Shown here: piece after piece, positions 1 to 7,847 of the stretch
Layout of the letters: every line of letters begins with the position of its first letter
Position numbering within the stretch: position 1 is the first letter of the stretch
Origin: Pirellulaceae bacterium
Lineage (GTDB): Bacteria > Planctomycetota > Planctomycetia > Pirellulales > Pirellulaceae
NCBI GenBank assembly: GCA_019636385.1
Contig: JAHBXT010000001.1
Location: 620,001 to 684,000, forward strand
Length of the DNA stretch: 64,000 nucleotides
Direction of reading: 5' to 3'
Notes under the pieces: generated by a model
Told to the model about the DNA's origin: nothing
Databases searched by the model: none
Seen by the model: the letters and a program-made list of their open reading frames with translations, nothing else
Program-made: the position numbers and the translations under genes

Positions 1-572
1 CCAAAGAATCATCGCACATGCGTGAGCGGTATGGCATGAATCGCTTCGGCCAGTGCTGTCTGCTCGCCCGACGCCTAGTGGAAGCCGGCGTGCGATTCGT
101 GACGATTAATACCTTCCTGACCGTGTTCGACGAAATCACTTGGGACATCCACGGCAGCAAACCTTTCACCTCAATCGCCGGCATGAAGAACATCGTGGCT
201 CCCATGTACGATCAAGGCTATGCTGCGCTGATCAGCGATCTGTCCGAACGTGGACTGCTGGAGGATACGCTGGTAGCCAATTTGGCGGAATTTGGTCGCA
301 CTCCGAAGGTCAATCCGGCGGGCGGGCGAGATCACTGGCCGCAGTGCTTTACAGTCTACTTCGCCGGAGGTGGCGTGCGCGGTGGGCAAGTGGTTGGGGC
401 CAGCGATCCAATCGGAGCGGTGCCTGCTGATCGCCCCGTCGAACCACCAGAGGTTGTAGCGACTATCTTCAAGAGTCTCGGACTAGACCTGTCCGATCAT
501 CTGCCCGGCCCCGGCGGCCGGCCGTTCCCAATCGTCGATACCGGATTTCGCGAGATCAGTGAGCTATTCTAA
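1..572 (+). CDS. DUF1501 family protein, C-terminal part (cut by window edge)
   Basis: The frame is already open at base 3 and runs off the left edge, so only about the last 190 codons are present. The visible part has the usual end of DUF1501 (sulfatase/alkaline phosphatase-like fold) proteins: a segment ending in ARRLVEAGVRFV, then ERGLLEDTLVANLAEFGRTP, then GGRDHWPQCFTVYFAGGGVRGG. The same blocks occur in the complete DUF1501 gene at 55022-56524. Members are normally Tat-exported and sit next to DUF1549/DUF1553 cytochrome-like genes in planctomycetes; that partner would lie left of the window. Their biochemical role is not settled. The internal ATG at base 18 is not the true start. Family assignment is firm, function is not. 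Confidence 0.9.
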   Translation, partial: KESSHMRERYGMNRFGQCCLLARRLVEAGVRFVTINTFLTVFDEITWDIHGSKPFTSIAGMKNIVAPMYDQGYAALISDLSERGLLEDTLVANLAEFGRTPKVNPAGGRDHWPQCFTVYFAGGGVRGGQVVGASDPIGAVPADRPVEPPEVVATIFKSLGLDLSDHLPGPGGRPFPIVDTGFREISELF

Positions 573-592
573 CGCGAACCCGCAATGGGCAG

Positions 593-704
593 GGTGGGCC
601 GGCGCGGAGCGGAACCCGTTTGCAATTGAGGTCCAACGCATTGTGAACGATCAACGAGAGACGAAGATTTTTCGCAGTTCACCGCCCCGCTGGTCCTACG
701 CCAC
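593..704. repeat. Short interspersed repeat, copy 1 (downstream of folE)
   Basis: A stretch of about 112 bases that aligns by eye with 1379-1496. Shared blocks are the left end GGCCGGCGCGG, a central AGGTCC, and a right block close to TCACCGCCCCGCT. It lies between the DUF1501 stop and the folE stop. The right end has lost the clear match to an inverted copy of the left end that the second copy shows. Confidence 0.55.
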
Positions 705-711
705 GAGACAC

Positions 712-1302
712 TCATTCTTTGTGGTTGGCGATTAGACTCAAGATTTCTGAGCGGCTGGCTGGATTGTCGCGGAAAATACCGCGCATGGCGCTGGTAATAC
801 ACAGGCTACCCGGCTTGCGCACACCGCGAATGGTCATGCAACTGTGGGTGGCTTGTACGACCACCGCCACCCCTTTGGCGCCCAGATGCTGTTCGACCAG
901 ATCGGCCACCGTTTCCGTCATGCGCTCTTGAACCTGAGGTCTTCGCGCCACCGATTCGACGACGCGGGCAAGCTTGCTCAGCCCGACCACCTTGCCGTCC
1001 GGCAAATATCCAATGTGAGCGCGACCAGTGAATGGCAGCAGGTGATGCTCGCACATGCTGCAAAACGTAATGTCACGAACCAATACAACTTCGTCGTATT
1101 TTTCAGTAAACACCTTCTGCAGATGTACGCTGGCGTCTTCGCGCAATCCGGAAAACATTTCGGCGTACATACGAGCCACTCGAGCTGGTGTTTCATGCAG
1201 GCCCTCGCGATCTGGGTTCTCGCCTACTGCCAGCAAGATTTCGCGAACGGCTCGTTGTAATCGTTCATGGTCGATGGAAGATGCGGAATCGACTGCTGTC
1301 AT
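712..1302 (-). CDS. folE: GTP cyclohydrolase I
   Basis: Converts GTP to 7,8-dihydroneopterin triphosphate, the first step to folate and also the feed for queuosine. The 196-residue length is normal for the short bacterial type I enzyme. Clear family motifs are [11 protein letters not shown] (zinc Cys and His), [22 protein letters not shown] and [10 protein letters not shown] (second zinc Cys and substrate contacts). The region before the motifs, [19 protein letters not shown], is also typical. It is a single gene with a short repeat on each side. QueD, which can use its product, is encoded at 63086-63523, but there is no sign of co-transcription. Confidence 0.97.
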   Translation of the reverse strand: MTAVDSASSIDHERLQRAVREILLAVGENPDREGLHETPARVARMYAEMFSGLREDASVHLQKVFTEKYDEVVLVRDITFCSMCEHHLLPFTGRAHIGYLPDGKVVGLSKLARVVESVARRPQVQERMTETVADLVEQHLGAKGVAVVVQATHSCMTIRGVRKPGSLCITSAMRGIFRDNPASRSEILSLIANHKE

Positions 1303-1378
1303 CGAAGTATTGCTTAATTGGAAAGGAAGTCTGCGTTGTTAATGATTCAGTTAATTAGTTAATTCGTCAGATGCCAGT

Positions 1379-1496
1379 GGTAGGCCGGCGCGGGGCGGGA
1401 CCAGTGCACATTTTAGGTCCGGCATGATCCAAGCGAACCACCAGGCAAAAAACCTCTAACACGACTCACCGCCTCGCTTGACCCAACCGGCCCACC
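1379..1496. repeat. Short interspersed repeat, copy 2 (upstream of folE)
   Basis: About 118 bases similar to 593-704 and in the same orientation. Its ends form an imperfect inverted repeat: GGTAGGCCGG at 1379 and CCGGCCCACC ending at 1496 (9 of 10 pair). It fills much of the gap between folE and the fusion gene at 1587. The form suggests a small non-coding dispersed element (MITE-like or REP-like), but only two copies are in this window. Confidence 0.55.
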
Positions 1497-1586
1497 ATAC
1501 TAATCACGCGAAGTAGCCTTCGTCGCCAGAGGGTGGCTAGGACTATGTCGTTGGCCCAACAGTACTCATCGAAGTTCAATCGGCCT

Positions 1587-3401
1587 TTAACTTTCGGCCC
1601 ACTTGGGAAGCGGAGCTACGTATGTCGCGGGCAGTCCCGAATCGGGATGTATCAGTGTAATCGACTTTGAATGCAAACACATGGGCGGATCGTTCAGTTG
1701 AAGCGTGCAATTGCTACCGTGGGCTCGATCCGGCAAGTACAGGGGATCGCCGACGATCGGGTAGTGCAAATCCCACAGGTGAACACGAATCTGATGCGTC
1801 CGTCCAGTTTCGGGGAAAGCTGCGATCAGACTTGTGCCGTCGCTCAGGCGACTTAACACTTCAAACCGCGTCGCACATAGCTGCCCCGTTCCCGGTACCG
1901 CGATGCAGCGCTGGCCCTGCGGCGTGGGTTGTTCGCTGATTTCCGCTGAGTGTGAGATGGCGTTCCACGCGGGATGTCCCAGCACGCGAGCCAGGTACTC
2001 TTTGCGCACTTGTCCGGCCGCGAACTGCGGTTGCACACGTCGGGAAGCTTGAATCTTGCGACACAACACGATCACGCCCGAAGTGTTGGCATCCAGTCGA
2101 TGCGCGACTCGCAGTTTAAGCTGTGGATAGGCCTGCTCCAGTATCCAACTGAGCGTATTGCGATTAAAACGGCCGCAGGGGTGTACCGGTAGTGGAGCTG
2201 GCTTGTCGACGACTACCAGGCTGTCATCCTCGTGCAACAGTACAATGTTCGGATTAATCTCCGGCTCGACGGTTTCCGGCTGATGATGCACGAAGTGCTG
2301 CCCCTCCCGCACAACCAAATCGCTGGTAACAGGCTGGCCGCCACAAGTCAACTGACCGGCGGCGATCCAGTGCATCCATTGCTCCGCAGCGATGCCAGGT
2401 TGATACTGCACCAGGAAATCAATCAATGTCAGCCCCGCCAGTTTTCCAGGCACGTACACGCTGCGATAGTTGTCGTAGGGCTGTGTTCCCGGCTGCTGCC
2501 GCGCCACCTGGTCGATGCGTTGCTGCTGTTGCTGAAGCTGCTGGGCAGCACATTGTTCGGGCGATTGATAACAGTGAGGACAAGATTCGCCCAGTCTGTA
2601 AAGCGACGACTGAAGGTCGGCAGGGTGCAGAACAGCCTGACAGGCATAACACAATTGATCGCCGGTTGGCTGTAGCTGTGGGTCCAACGCCACGCGATCA
2701 TCAAACACAAAGCACGAGCCATCCCAGTGAGCGCCGCCCACTTCTTCAAAGTACTTCAGAATGCCACCATCCAGTTGGTAGACGTTCTTAAAGCCAGCCT
2801 GCTCCATAAGCGGCCCAGCTTTCTCGCAGCGAATGCCACCGGTGCAAAACATGACGATCGTCTGTTGCTTGGCCGCTTCCGGTAATCGCCTGATAGCTTG
2901 GGGGAAACTGCGAAAGTGATGAATGTCCAGGTGCTGCGCATCCCGGAAAGTACCCAGTTCAATCTCGTAGTCATTGCGCACATCCAGCAGACACAATGGC
3001 CGGCCCTCGTCCAACCATCGTTTCAACTCGTGTGGCGGCAGCTTGGACGATGTCCCTTTGATCGGATCCACTTCCGACACACCAAAGGCGATAATCTCCT
3101 TCTTAATGCGAACTAACATGCGTCGAAACGGCGGTGCGCTGGAGAGGCTTTCTTTGGGCTGCATTCCCGCCAACAGTGGATCGCCGTCTAGCTGCTCAAA
3201 GAAGGCTTCAATTCGCTCGCGTGGTCCCGCCAGGAACATATTGATCCCTTCGGGGCTGAGCAGGATCGTACCTTTCAATTCCAGCGATTCGGCCAGCGAC
3301 TTGAGCCTCAGTCGGCGTCCCGGCAAATCGTCCAACGGCACAAATCTGTAGGTCGAGATATTCAATATCCCACTGGCGGGCTGGTCCAGCGCTGTATTCA
3401 T
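1587..3401 (-). CDS. Fusion of TrhO-like tRNA uridine hydroxylase (rhodanese) and RluA-type pseudouridine synthase
   Basis: One 604-residue frame holds two RNA-modification enzymes. Residues 1-280 match the TrhO/YceA family: an N-terminal ferredoxin-like part with LLSPEGINMFLAG, then a rhodanese domain with the active loop CTGGIRCEKA (catalytic Cys186). TrhO hydroxylates U34 of certain tRNAs in an early step of ho5U formation. Two CxxC pairs (Cys251/254 and Cys274/277) look like a zinc site, and a Gln-rich linker follows near residue 290. Residues 318-375 look S4-like, and 385-604 are an RluA-type synthase with AHRLDANTSGV (catalytic Asp437) and ETGRTHQIRVHL. The RluA target (rRNA or tRNA) cannot be told from sequence. 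Both active sites look intact, so both activities are expected. Confidence 0.9.
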   Translation of the reverse strand: MNTALDQPASGILNISTYRFVPLDDLPGRRLRLKSLAESLELKGTILLSPEGINMFLAGPRERIEAFFEQLDGDPLLAGMQPKESLSSAPPFRRMLVRIKKEIIAFGVSEVDPIKGTSSKLPPHELKRWLDEGRPLCLLDVRNDYEIELGTFRDAQHLDIHHFRSFPQAIRRLPEAAKQQTIVMFCTGGIRCEKAGPLMEQAGFKNVYQLDGGILKYFEEVGGAHWDGSCFVFDDRVALDPQLQPTGDQLCYACQAVLHPADLQSSLYRLGESCPHCYQSPEQCAAQQLQQQQQRIDQVARQQPGTQPYDNYRSVYVPGKLAGLTLIDFLVQYQPGIAAEQWMHWIAAGQLTCGGQPVTSDLVVREGQHFVHHQPETVEPEINPNIVLLHEDDSLVVVDKPAPLPVHPCGRFNRNTLSWILEQAYPQLKLRVAHRLDANTSGVIVLCRKIQASRRVQPQFAAGQVRKEYLARVLGHPAWNAISHSAEISEQPTPQGQRCIAVPGTGQLCATRFEVLSRLSDGTSLIAAFPETGRTHQIRVHLWDLHYPIVGDPLYLPDRAHGSNCTLQLNDPPMCLHSKSITLIHPDSGLPATYVAPLPKWAES

Positions 3402-3483
3402 GGGCTTGGGGACAATGGGAGCGTGACAGGATATTCGAAGGATCGAACACTATTGTGCGCGGATTGTGCCGCACGTGAAGTCG

Positions 3484-4719
3484 TTATTGGGGCGAATTGA
3501 GAACGCCGGAATCCGATTTCGCGGGACGGATTGACGCACTGTGATCTTTCAGCGAACAGGCTAGCCCAGCTTGCTGACAAACATGTTCTAACAACTGCTG
3601 ACTAGTGACGTTTTCGACTTTCAATTGCACCAAGCGATTGCGCTGGGCTACCGAGCAGTCGTCGGACCACCGCAACTGCCATCCAAAATTCTTGGCCAAG
3701 TTGCCCAACACCACTTCGACCGGCACCGGTTCCTGAATCTCCAGCGAGTATCGCTGCGGTTTGCTAGAGCCAGCCCGCTCCGGTGGTGGCAGACCGGAGG
3801 CCAGTACTTGCCAGTGTAGATTAGTTTGCCCCTGTACCCGCCAGCGTCCATCCGGTGAACGCTGCAATACTTCGCCTGGGAATTGACCGTGCAAGTGCTC
3901 GACCTTCGGCTGGCTGAGCGTAACTTGATACCAATCCTGCCACTGCGTGACGGTATCTAGAGCTTGTGTTTTAAGTCGCAGTGCAACTCCGCTCCTGTAC
4001 GCGCGATTGTCGCTCTGCCGATCGTCGCCAAATTCACGATCCAGCATCGCTTGCAGATCAAAGCCGCCCAGCAGCAGGCTGATTTGAGTTGCCAGCGAAC
4101 AAGCGGGCAGTTGACCGGCGTGAAACAAATCGTGGGGTAGTTCCACCGCTGACTCCACGTTCCAGTTGTTTAGGATGATTCGCAGCAATTCATTGGAACT
4201 AGTCAGGGCGGGCCATTCCAGTGGTTGTGACCGGTTAGATGTGGTCTGGCCTTTGCTGGCCAACTGGCCATGCAGTACAACGGCGGCTCGTTGCATGCGC
4301 GCCAGACAATCCGCTGGTGCAATCAAGTAGACATTCTCGATCAAACCTCCGGCAGCTCCCGTTGATTGCGCTAGTCGATCGAGCTGCTGTCCCAGGGTAG
4401 CCGATTGATCTGCGCTGCTTAAACTGACCAACTGTCCAGGGTCGATTCGGCGGTCGATCCAAATGCAAATACCGTATTGCTGCGAAATGCTGGCGACGGC
4501 GATTCGCAGCGGTTGATCCATCCACAAGTTGCATTCTCTCTGCATCTGCACCAGCGCTTGCCGACTGGTAGAACGCAACAGCAAATTAAAGGCGTTACGG
4601 TTCTCTTGAGCATTGGCCCAGGGCGTTATCCACAATCCGGCAACCAGCATCCAACCCGCTCCCCAGCCTAAGACTGCGCTTCCAGTCAAGAGGCCAAGTC
4701 GTGCGGGAGGATTCGGCAT
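3484..4719 (-). CDS. Exported hypothetical protein with STN-like segments
   Basis: A 411-residue protein with a hydrophobic N-terminus (about residues 9-35, ending WANAQ) that looks like a signal peptide or anchor. The mature part has two stretches resembling the secretin/TonB short N-terminal (STN) fold: one around residues 70-125 (IAVASISQQYGICIWIDRRI) and one near the C-terminus (PVEVVLGNLAKNFGWQLRW ... VTSQQLLEHVCQQAGL). Such domains occur in periplasmic parts of secretins and in planctomycete hypothetical proteins. No secretin barrel follows, so it is not a secretin. Its neighbours (RNA modification and a HEAT/TPR protein) give no clue to function. It is divergent from the gene at 4916. 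Confidence 0.6.
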   Translation of the reverse strand: MPNPPARLGLLTGSAVLGWGAGWMLVAGLWITPWANAQENRNAFNLLLRSTSRQALVQMQRECNLWMDQPLRIAVASISQQYGICIWIDRRIDPGQLVSLSSADQSATLGQQLDRLAQSTGAAGGLIENVYLIAPADCLARMQRAAVVLHGQLASKGQTTSNRSQPLEWPALTSSNELLRIILNNWNVESAVELPHDLFHAGQLPACSLATQISLLLGGFDLQAMLDREFGDDRQSDNRAYRSGVALRLKTQALDTVTQWQDWYQVTLSQPKVEHLHGQFPGEVLQRSPDGRWRVQGQTNLHWQVLASGLPPPERAGSSKPQRYSLEIQEPVPVEVVLGNLAKNFGWQLRWSDDCSVAQRNRLVQLKVENVTSQQLLEHVCQQAGLACSLKDHSASIRPAKSDSGVLNSPQ

Positions 4720-4915
4720 ATTAGTCCTGAGAGTTAAAATCGAACCAATCGCAAGTTTTATCAGGCCGCAGGCCTACATCACGCTTATGCTGACAATCTA
4801 CCGGCATGATGGGCTTACGGCGTTTCACGGTCCACTCCGTCAGACTCTCCAGGGCGGCAGCCGACGCAGAGATTGATTTGCCGTGGTGGACGATCCAATT
4901 ATACTGGAGTCAAAG

Positions 4916-5656
4916 ATGTTTGTCCCGATCAGCCAAACGGGCATGGATGTGGCTGAGTTTCCCCCAAAGTGTACTAGCCAAAGCAACCCATCAGTGCCCG
5001 AGCCAGCCACACGAACTTCGATCCTTGTGAAGTACTATCATCGCTACCTTAGCGATGGGGACACGCCGCGCTTGATTGTTGCCATTGCGCGACGGTTTCT
5101 ACCATCTACGCTGCAGCGGCTGTTGACCGACGGTGGCGTTCAAGAGCGTCGTGCAGCCGCGTTGGCCATTGGCTTGTTAGGCGACAACAGCGACGTATCG
5201 TTCTTAGGCCCGCTTCTGCGCAGCAATGATCGTCGCTTGCGCTTGGTAGCGGATGACTCGTTGCGAGCCATCGCTGCGCGCGAAGGCTCTGCCGAGCAAC
5301 GGCAGATTTTGGAGCGAGTGATTCGCTACAACGAATGCGGCCATTACGCTAATGCGATTGAACTGGCGTCCGGCGTGATCGACTCCACCGGCGGTACGGC
5401 AGAATTTTTTCATCAGCGCTCGCTGGCGCTGTTTCAGCTTGACAGCCTGGATAGCGCAGTTGCGGATTGCTTGCAAGTGCTAAAACTGAATACTTATCAC
5501 TACGCGGCGATGGTAGGCTTGGGCCACTGCTACCTGGAACGCCGCGACTTGGTCAAATCGTTGCATTGGTTCCGCCAGGCGCTGGATGTCTACCCTGACT
5601 TGGAGCCGGTACGCATGCAAATTCGCCGATTGCAGCGAGATATTCAAGAGCTGTGA
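4916..5656 (+). CDS. HEAT-repeat plus TPR protein
   Basis: I place the start at the ATG at 4916 because GGAG lies six bases upstream; a GTG at 4883 in the same frame has no such site. The protein is then 246 residues. The first half has HEAT-like alpha-helical repeats (RRAAALAIGLLGDNSDVSFLG, LRLVADDSLRAIAAREG), and the second half has two or three TPR units (FFHQRSLALFQLDSLDSAVADC, YAAMVGLGHCYLERRDL, SLHWFRQALDVYPDLEPV). No signal peptide is visible, so it is probably a cytoplasmic scaffold or adaptor. It is followed 72 bases later by the chorismate-lyase-like gene and may be co-transcribed. Partners are unknown. Confidence 0.8.
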   Translation: MFVPISQTGMDVAEFPPKCTSQSNPSVPEPATRTSILVKYYHRYLSDGDTPRLIVAIARRFLPSTLQRLLTDGGVQERRAAALAIGLLGDNSDVSFLGPLLRSNDRRLRLVADDSLRAIAAREGSAEQRQILERVIRYNECGHYANAIELASGVIDSTGGTAEFFHQRSLALFQLDSLDSAVADCLQVLKLNTYHYAAMVGLGHCYLERRDLVKSLHWFRQALDVYPDLEPVRMQIRRLQRDIQEL

Positions 5657-5728
5657 CCCGCGAGCCGATGGATAGCTTGTGCGGTGTGGGGCGATGCGGT
5701 AGGCTGAACGGTTTGAGGGAGTAAACCG

Positions 5729-6283
5729 GTGGGGCGCACGCTATCCCATTCACAGCAACTTGACGATCTGATCGCGCTGTTCTACGTTGACCCAGCTCTA
5801 TTGGGACAATTTCAAAGTATCACGGCGGACCAGTGCCCCACCGTGTATCGTCGCCTGTTGGCGCACACCGGGCACATGACCCTTACGGTCGAGCAACATC
5901 ACGGACAGCCGGTTGACGTTCAGGTTCTGGCCGATCGCCAACTTGGCTCCACCTACCAGCGCCAGATACTGCTGCGACGTCGATCCGATCAGCGAGTCGT
6001 TCAGTTCGGCATTGTCAGCCTGGCCCTGGATTCGCTGTCTGAGCAGGTGCAAGCCGCGATTACCAGCAAGCAGATTCCGCTGGGCCGCATTCTGATCCAG
6101 CACGATGTGCTGCGACAGGTTCATTTGAGCGACTTATGGCGAGTCGAGTGCGGCGACGAACTGGCCGCTTATTTTGCAGTCCCGGCGGGGAGCGTCACCT
6201 TTGGTCGCACCGCGCAGATCGCTGTGGGAACGACGCCGGCTGTACAGCTATTGGAAATCGTGGCCCCAGAGACGGACCATTAA
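5729..6283 (+). CDS. Chorismate lyase (UbiC/UTRA-fold)-like protein
   Basis: 184 residues from a GTG start with GAGGGAG seven bases upstream. I do not recognise a named planctomycete family, but the order of conserved elements follows UbiC-type chorismate lyases: an early VYRRLLAHTGHMT block, then VDVQVLADRQ, then a YQRQILLR strand, a VVQFGIVSL strand, and IPLGRILIQHDVLRQV. In UbiC the last block carries the GR/LG part of the pocket. The same fold also serves as the ligand-binding UTRA domain of GntR regulators, but no DNA-binding domain is present. It could act on or bind chorismate-like aromatic acids. This is an inference from pattern alone and needs a profile search. Confidence 0.5.
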   Translation: MGRTLSHSQQLDDLIALFYVDPALLGQFQSITADQCPTVYRRLLAHTGHMTLTVEQHHGQPVDVQVLADRQLGSTYQRQILLRRRSDQRVVQFGIVSLALDSLSEQVQAAITSKQIPLGRILIQHDVLRQVHLSDLWRVECGDELAAYFAVPAGSVTFGRTAQIAVGTTPAVQLLEIVAPETDH

Positions 6284-6298
6284 TGGAGCTTGCCTGAC

Positions 6299-6556
6299 GT
6301 GCCAACTGAACCACCTCAACGCCCCAACACTGCTGAGTTGGACATCAGCTCTGATCCCCCCCTTCTCGGTCGCCGCTCGTCATCCACAGGACAGAGTGCC
6401 AAGCCAGTAGCTCGGCAACCCGTGCGTATCTTTTTCGGCTGTTGCCGCGCCTATGCGCTGCTGACACCGCCACAGCACGTGCTGGTTGGAAAATCCGATT
6501 TATGGCGCGCTCACTGTCCGCGTTGCGGCGAACTGGTCGAAGTCTTTTTTCAGTAG
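6299..6556 (+). CDS. Small CxxC protein, function unknown
   Basis: A short frame directly after the chorismate-lyase-like gene. The GTG at 6299 has GGAG ten bases upstream; a TTG at 6290 is too close to that site. The protein is about 85 residues. The first half is polar and Pro/Ser-rich, while the second half looks folded: VRIFFGCCRAYALL, then a CPRCGELVEVFF ending. Two Cys pairs (CC and CPRC) could form one zinc knuckle. The tight spacing (15 bases) suggests translation together with the preceding gene. It could be an accessory metal-binding protein. Confidence 0.55.
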   Translation: MPTEPPQRPNTAELDISSDPPLLGRRSSSTGQSAKPVARQPVRIFFGCCRAYALLTPPQHVLVGKSDLWRAHCPRCGELVEVFFQ

Positions 6557-6570
6557 TTGGCAGCCCGTCG

Positions 6571-7518
6571 CTACCTGGAAGCGGCTAGAGAGCGTAGAGC
6601 AGCTAGATTGCGCTCATCCCAATCGACACCGTTGTCGTCCACCCCTTTTTCCGTTTCCAGGTACATGGGAAGCATCCGAAACTCGGGGGCGTGCAGAAAC
6701 AACTGCCATCCCTCCTGACCGATGCGGCCCAGGCCAATATGCTCATGGCGATCGACGCGACTACCGCAATCCTTCAGGCTGTCGTTAGCATGCACCGCGC
6801 CAATGCGCTCCAGCACACGATACTGACGCAGTTCATCGATCATCGCTTGTAGACCGGCCGGCGAGCGAAAATCGTAACCGGCAGCCAGCGCATGGCAGGT
6901 ATCCCAGCACACGCCCAGCAGTTCACAATCGAGCGTTTCCAACAGCCAACCCAATTGCTCGATTTTCCAACCCAGACAACTTCCTTGGCCAGCCGTGTTT
7001 TCCAATAGCAGGCTACAGCGTTTGGGAGCAACCCGCCGGAGCGCCTCGCTAACTCCGCGCACGATATTGTGCATTCCCTGCTCGGGCGTAGCCGTCGTAT
7101 GCGAACCTGGATGCAGCACGATACCATCCAGGCCGAGCTGTTCAGCGCGACTCCATTCAATCACCAACGCCGCTACCGACTTTTCCCAGAGTGCCGAGTC
7201 GCTCGACGCCAGATTGATCAAGTAGCAGGCATGGGCGATAGGCGCAACCAGTTCGGTAGTCGCCAGATAGCTTCTAAACTCTGCAGGATCTTCGCTCGCC
7301 GCACCACCCACACGACCAGCGCTCGTCGCCGATTCCAGTGTGGCAACTTTAGCGGAACGGCTCTTGACCGAACGCAGCGGAATCAACCCTTGGGGAGAAG
7401 GCCAACTGCGTGGCGAGCTGACGAACACTTGTAAGCACTGGCAGCCCAACTGCTGAGCCCGATCCACGCCCGCCAACAAACCACCGGCACAACTAACATG
7501 GGAACCAAAGCAATACAT
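6571..7518 (-). CDS. nfo: Endonuclease IV (AP endonuclease)
   Basis: TIM-barrel, three-zinc enzyme that cuts DNA at abasic sites in base excision repair. The usual beginning GSHVSCAGGL appears right after the ATG at 7518, so I use that start (315 residues); the longer frame to 7671 would add an atypical 51-residue leader. Family signatures are visible: GIVLHPGSHT, LLLENTAGQG, LLGVCWDTCHALAAGYDF and HANDSLKDCGSRVDRHEHIGLG. An extra Ser/Ala-rich stretch of about 30 residues follows the SPRSWPSP motif, which makes this slightly longer than the typical 280-residue enzyme. It is convergent with the small CxxC gene, with 14 bases between the stops. Confidence 0.93.
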   Translation of the reverse strand: MYCFGSHVSCAGGLLAGVDRAQQLGCQCLQVFVSSPRSWPSPQGLIPLRSVKSRSAKVATLESATSAGRVGGAASEDPAEFRSYLATTELVAPIAHACYLINLASSDSALWEKSVAALVIEWSRAEQLGLDGIVLHPGSHTTATPEQGMHNIVRGVSEALRRVAPKRCSLLLENTAGQGSCLGWKIEQLGWLLETLDCELLGVCWDTCHALAAGYDFRSPAGLQAMIDELRQYRVLERIGAVHANDSLKDCGSRVDRHEHIGLGRIGQEGWQLFLHAPEFRMLPMYLETEKGVDDNGVDWDERNLAALRSLAASR

Positions 7519-7847
7519 ACTGTCCAAATTCGTAACTGTTGACAGAAGGGCAGGGGAGCAACAAGTCGAACCCAGTAAGGCACGACCCGGCCGGGCTAAT
7601 GCATTCAGTATCAGATAGACTCCAGTAGCTTGGAAGGCTGTCAGAGGGCATCGAGCCCCAAATTGGTTCAACCCGGCGCGGCCCCACCAGTAGTGTGGCA
7701 GAGTCTTTCGTATACTTTCCTAAAATAAAACCCTCCAGTGTAGACATCACGTTTTACTGAAGATTGTCAACAGACAACCACCCGATTGGCAATGACGACT
7801 AAATAGAAGGTAATCAGCCTACTTGCGACACTCGAAGTTGATGACGA
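7519..7847. other. Intergenic stretch upstream of nfo
   Basis: About 330 bases between the nfo start and the stop of the downstream sulfatase, both read on the minus strand. I see no gene or RNA structure I can support. It should contain the nfo promoter. An in-frame extension of nfo to 7671 is open but lacks similarity to the family. Confidence 0.5.

Noticed and set aside
4776..4788. Small hairpin AGGCC-GGCCT upstream of the HEAT/TPR gene
   Set aside because: Only five pairs with a three-base loop and no T run; too weak to call a terminator or attenuator.
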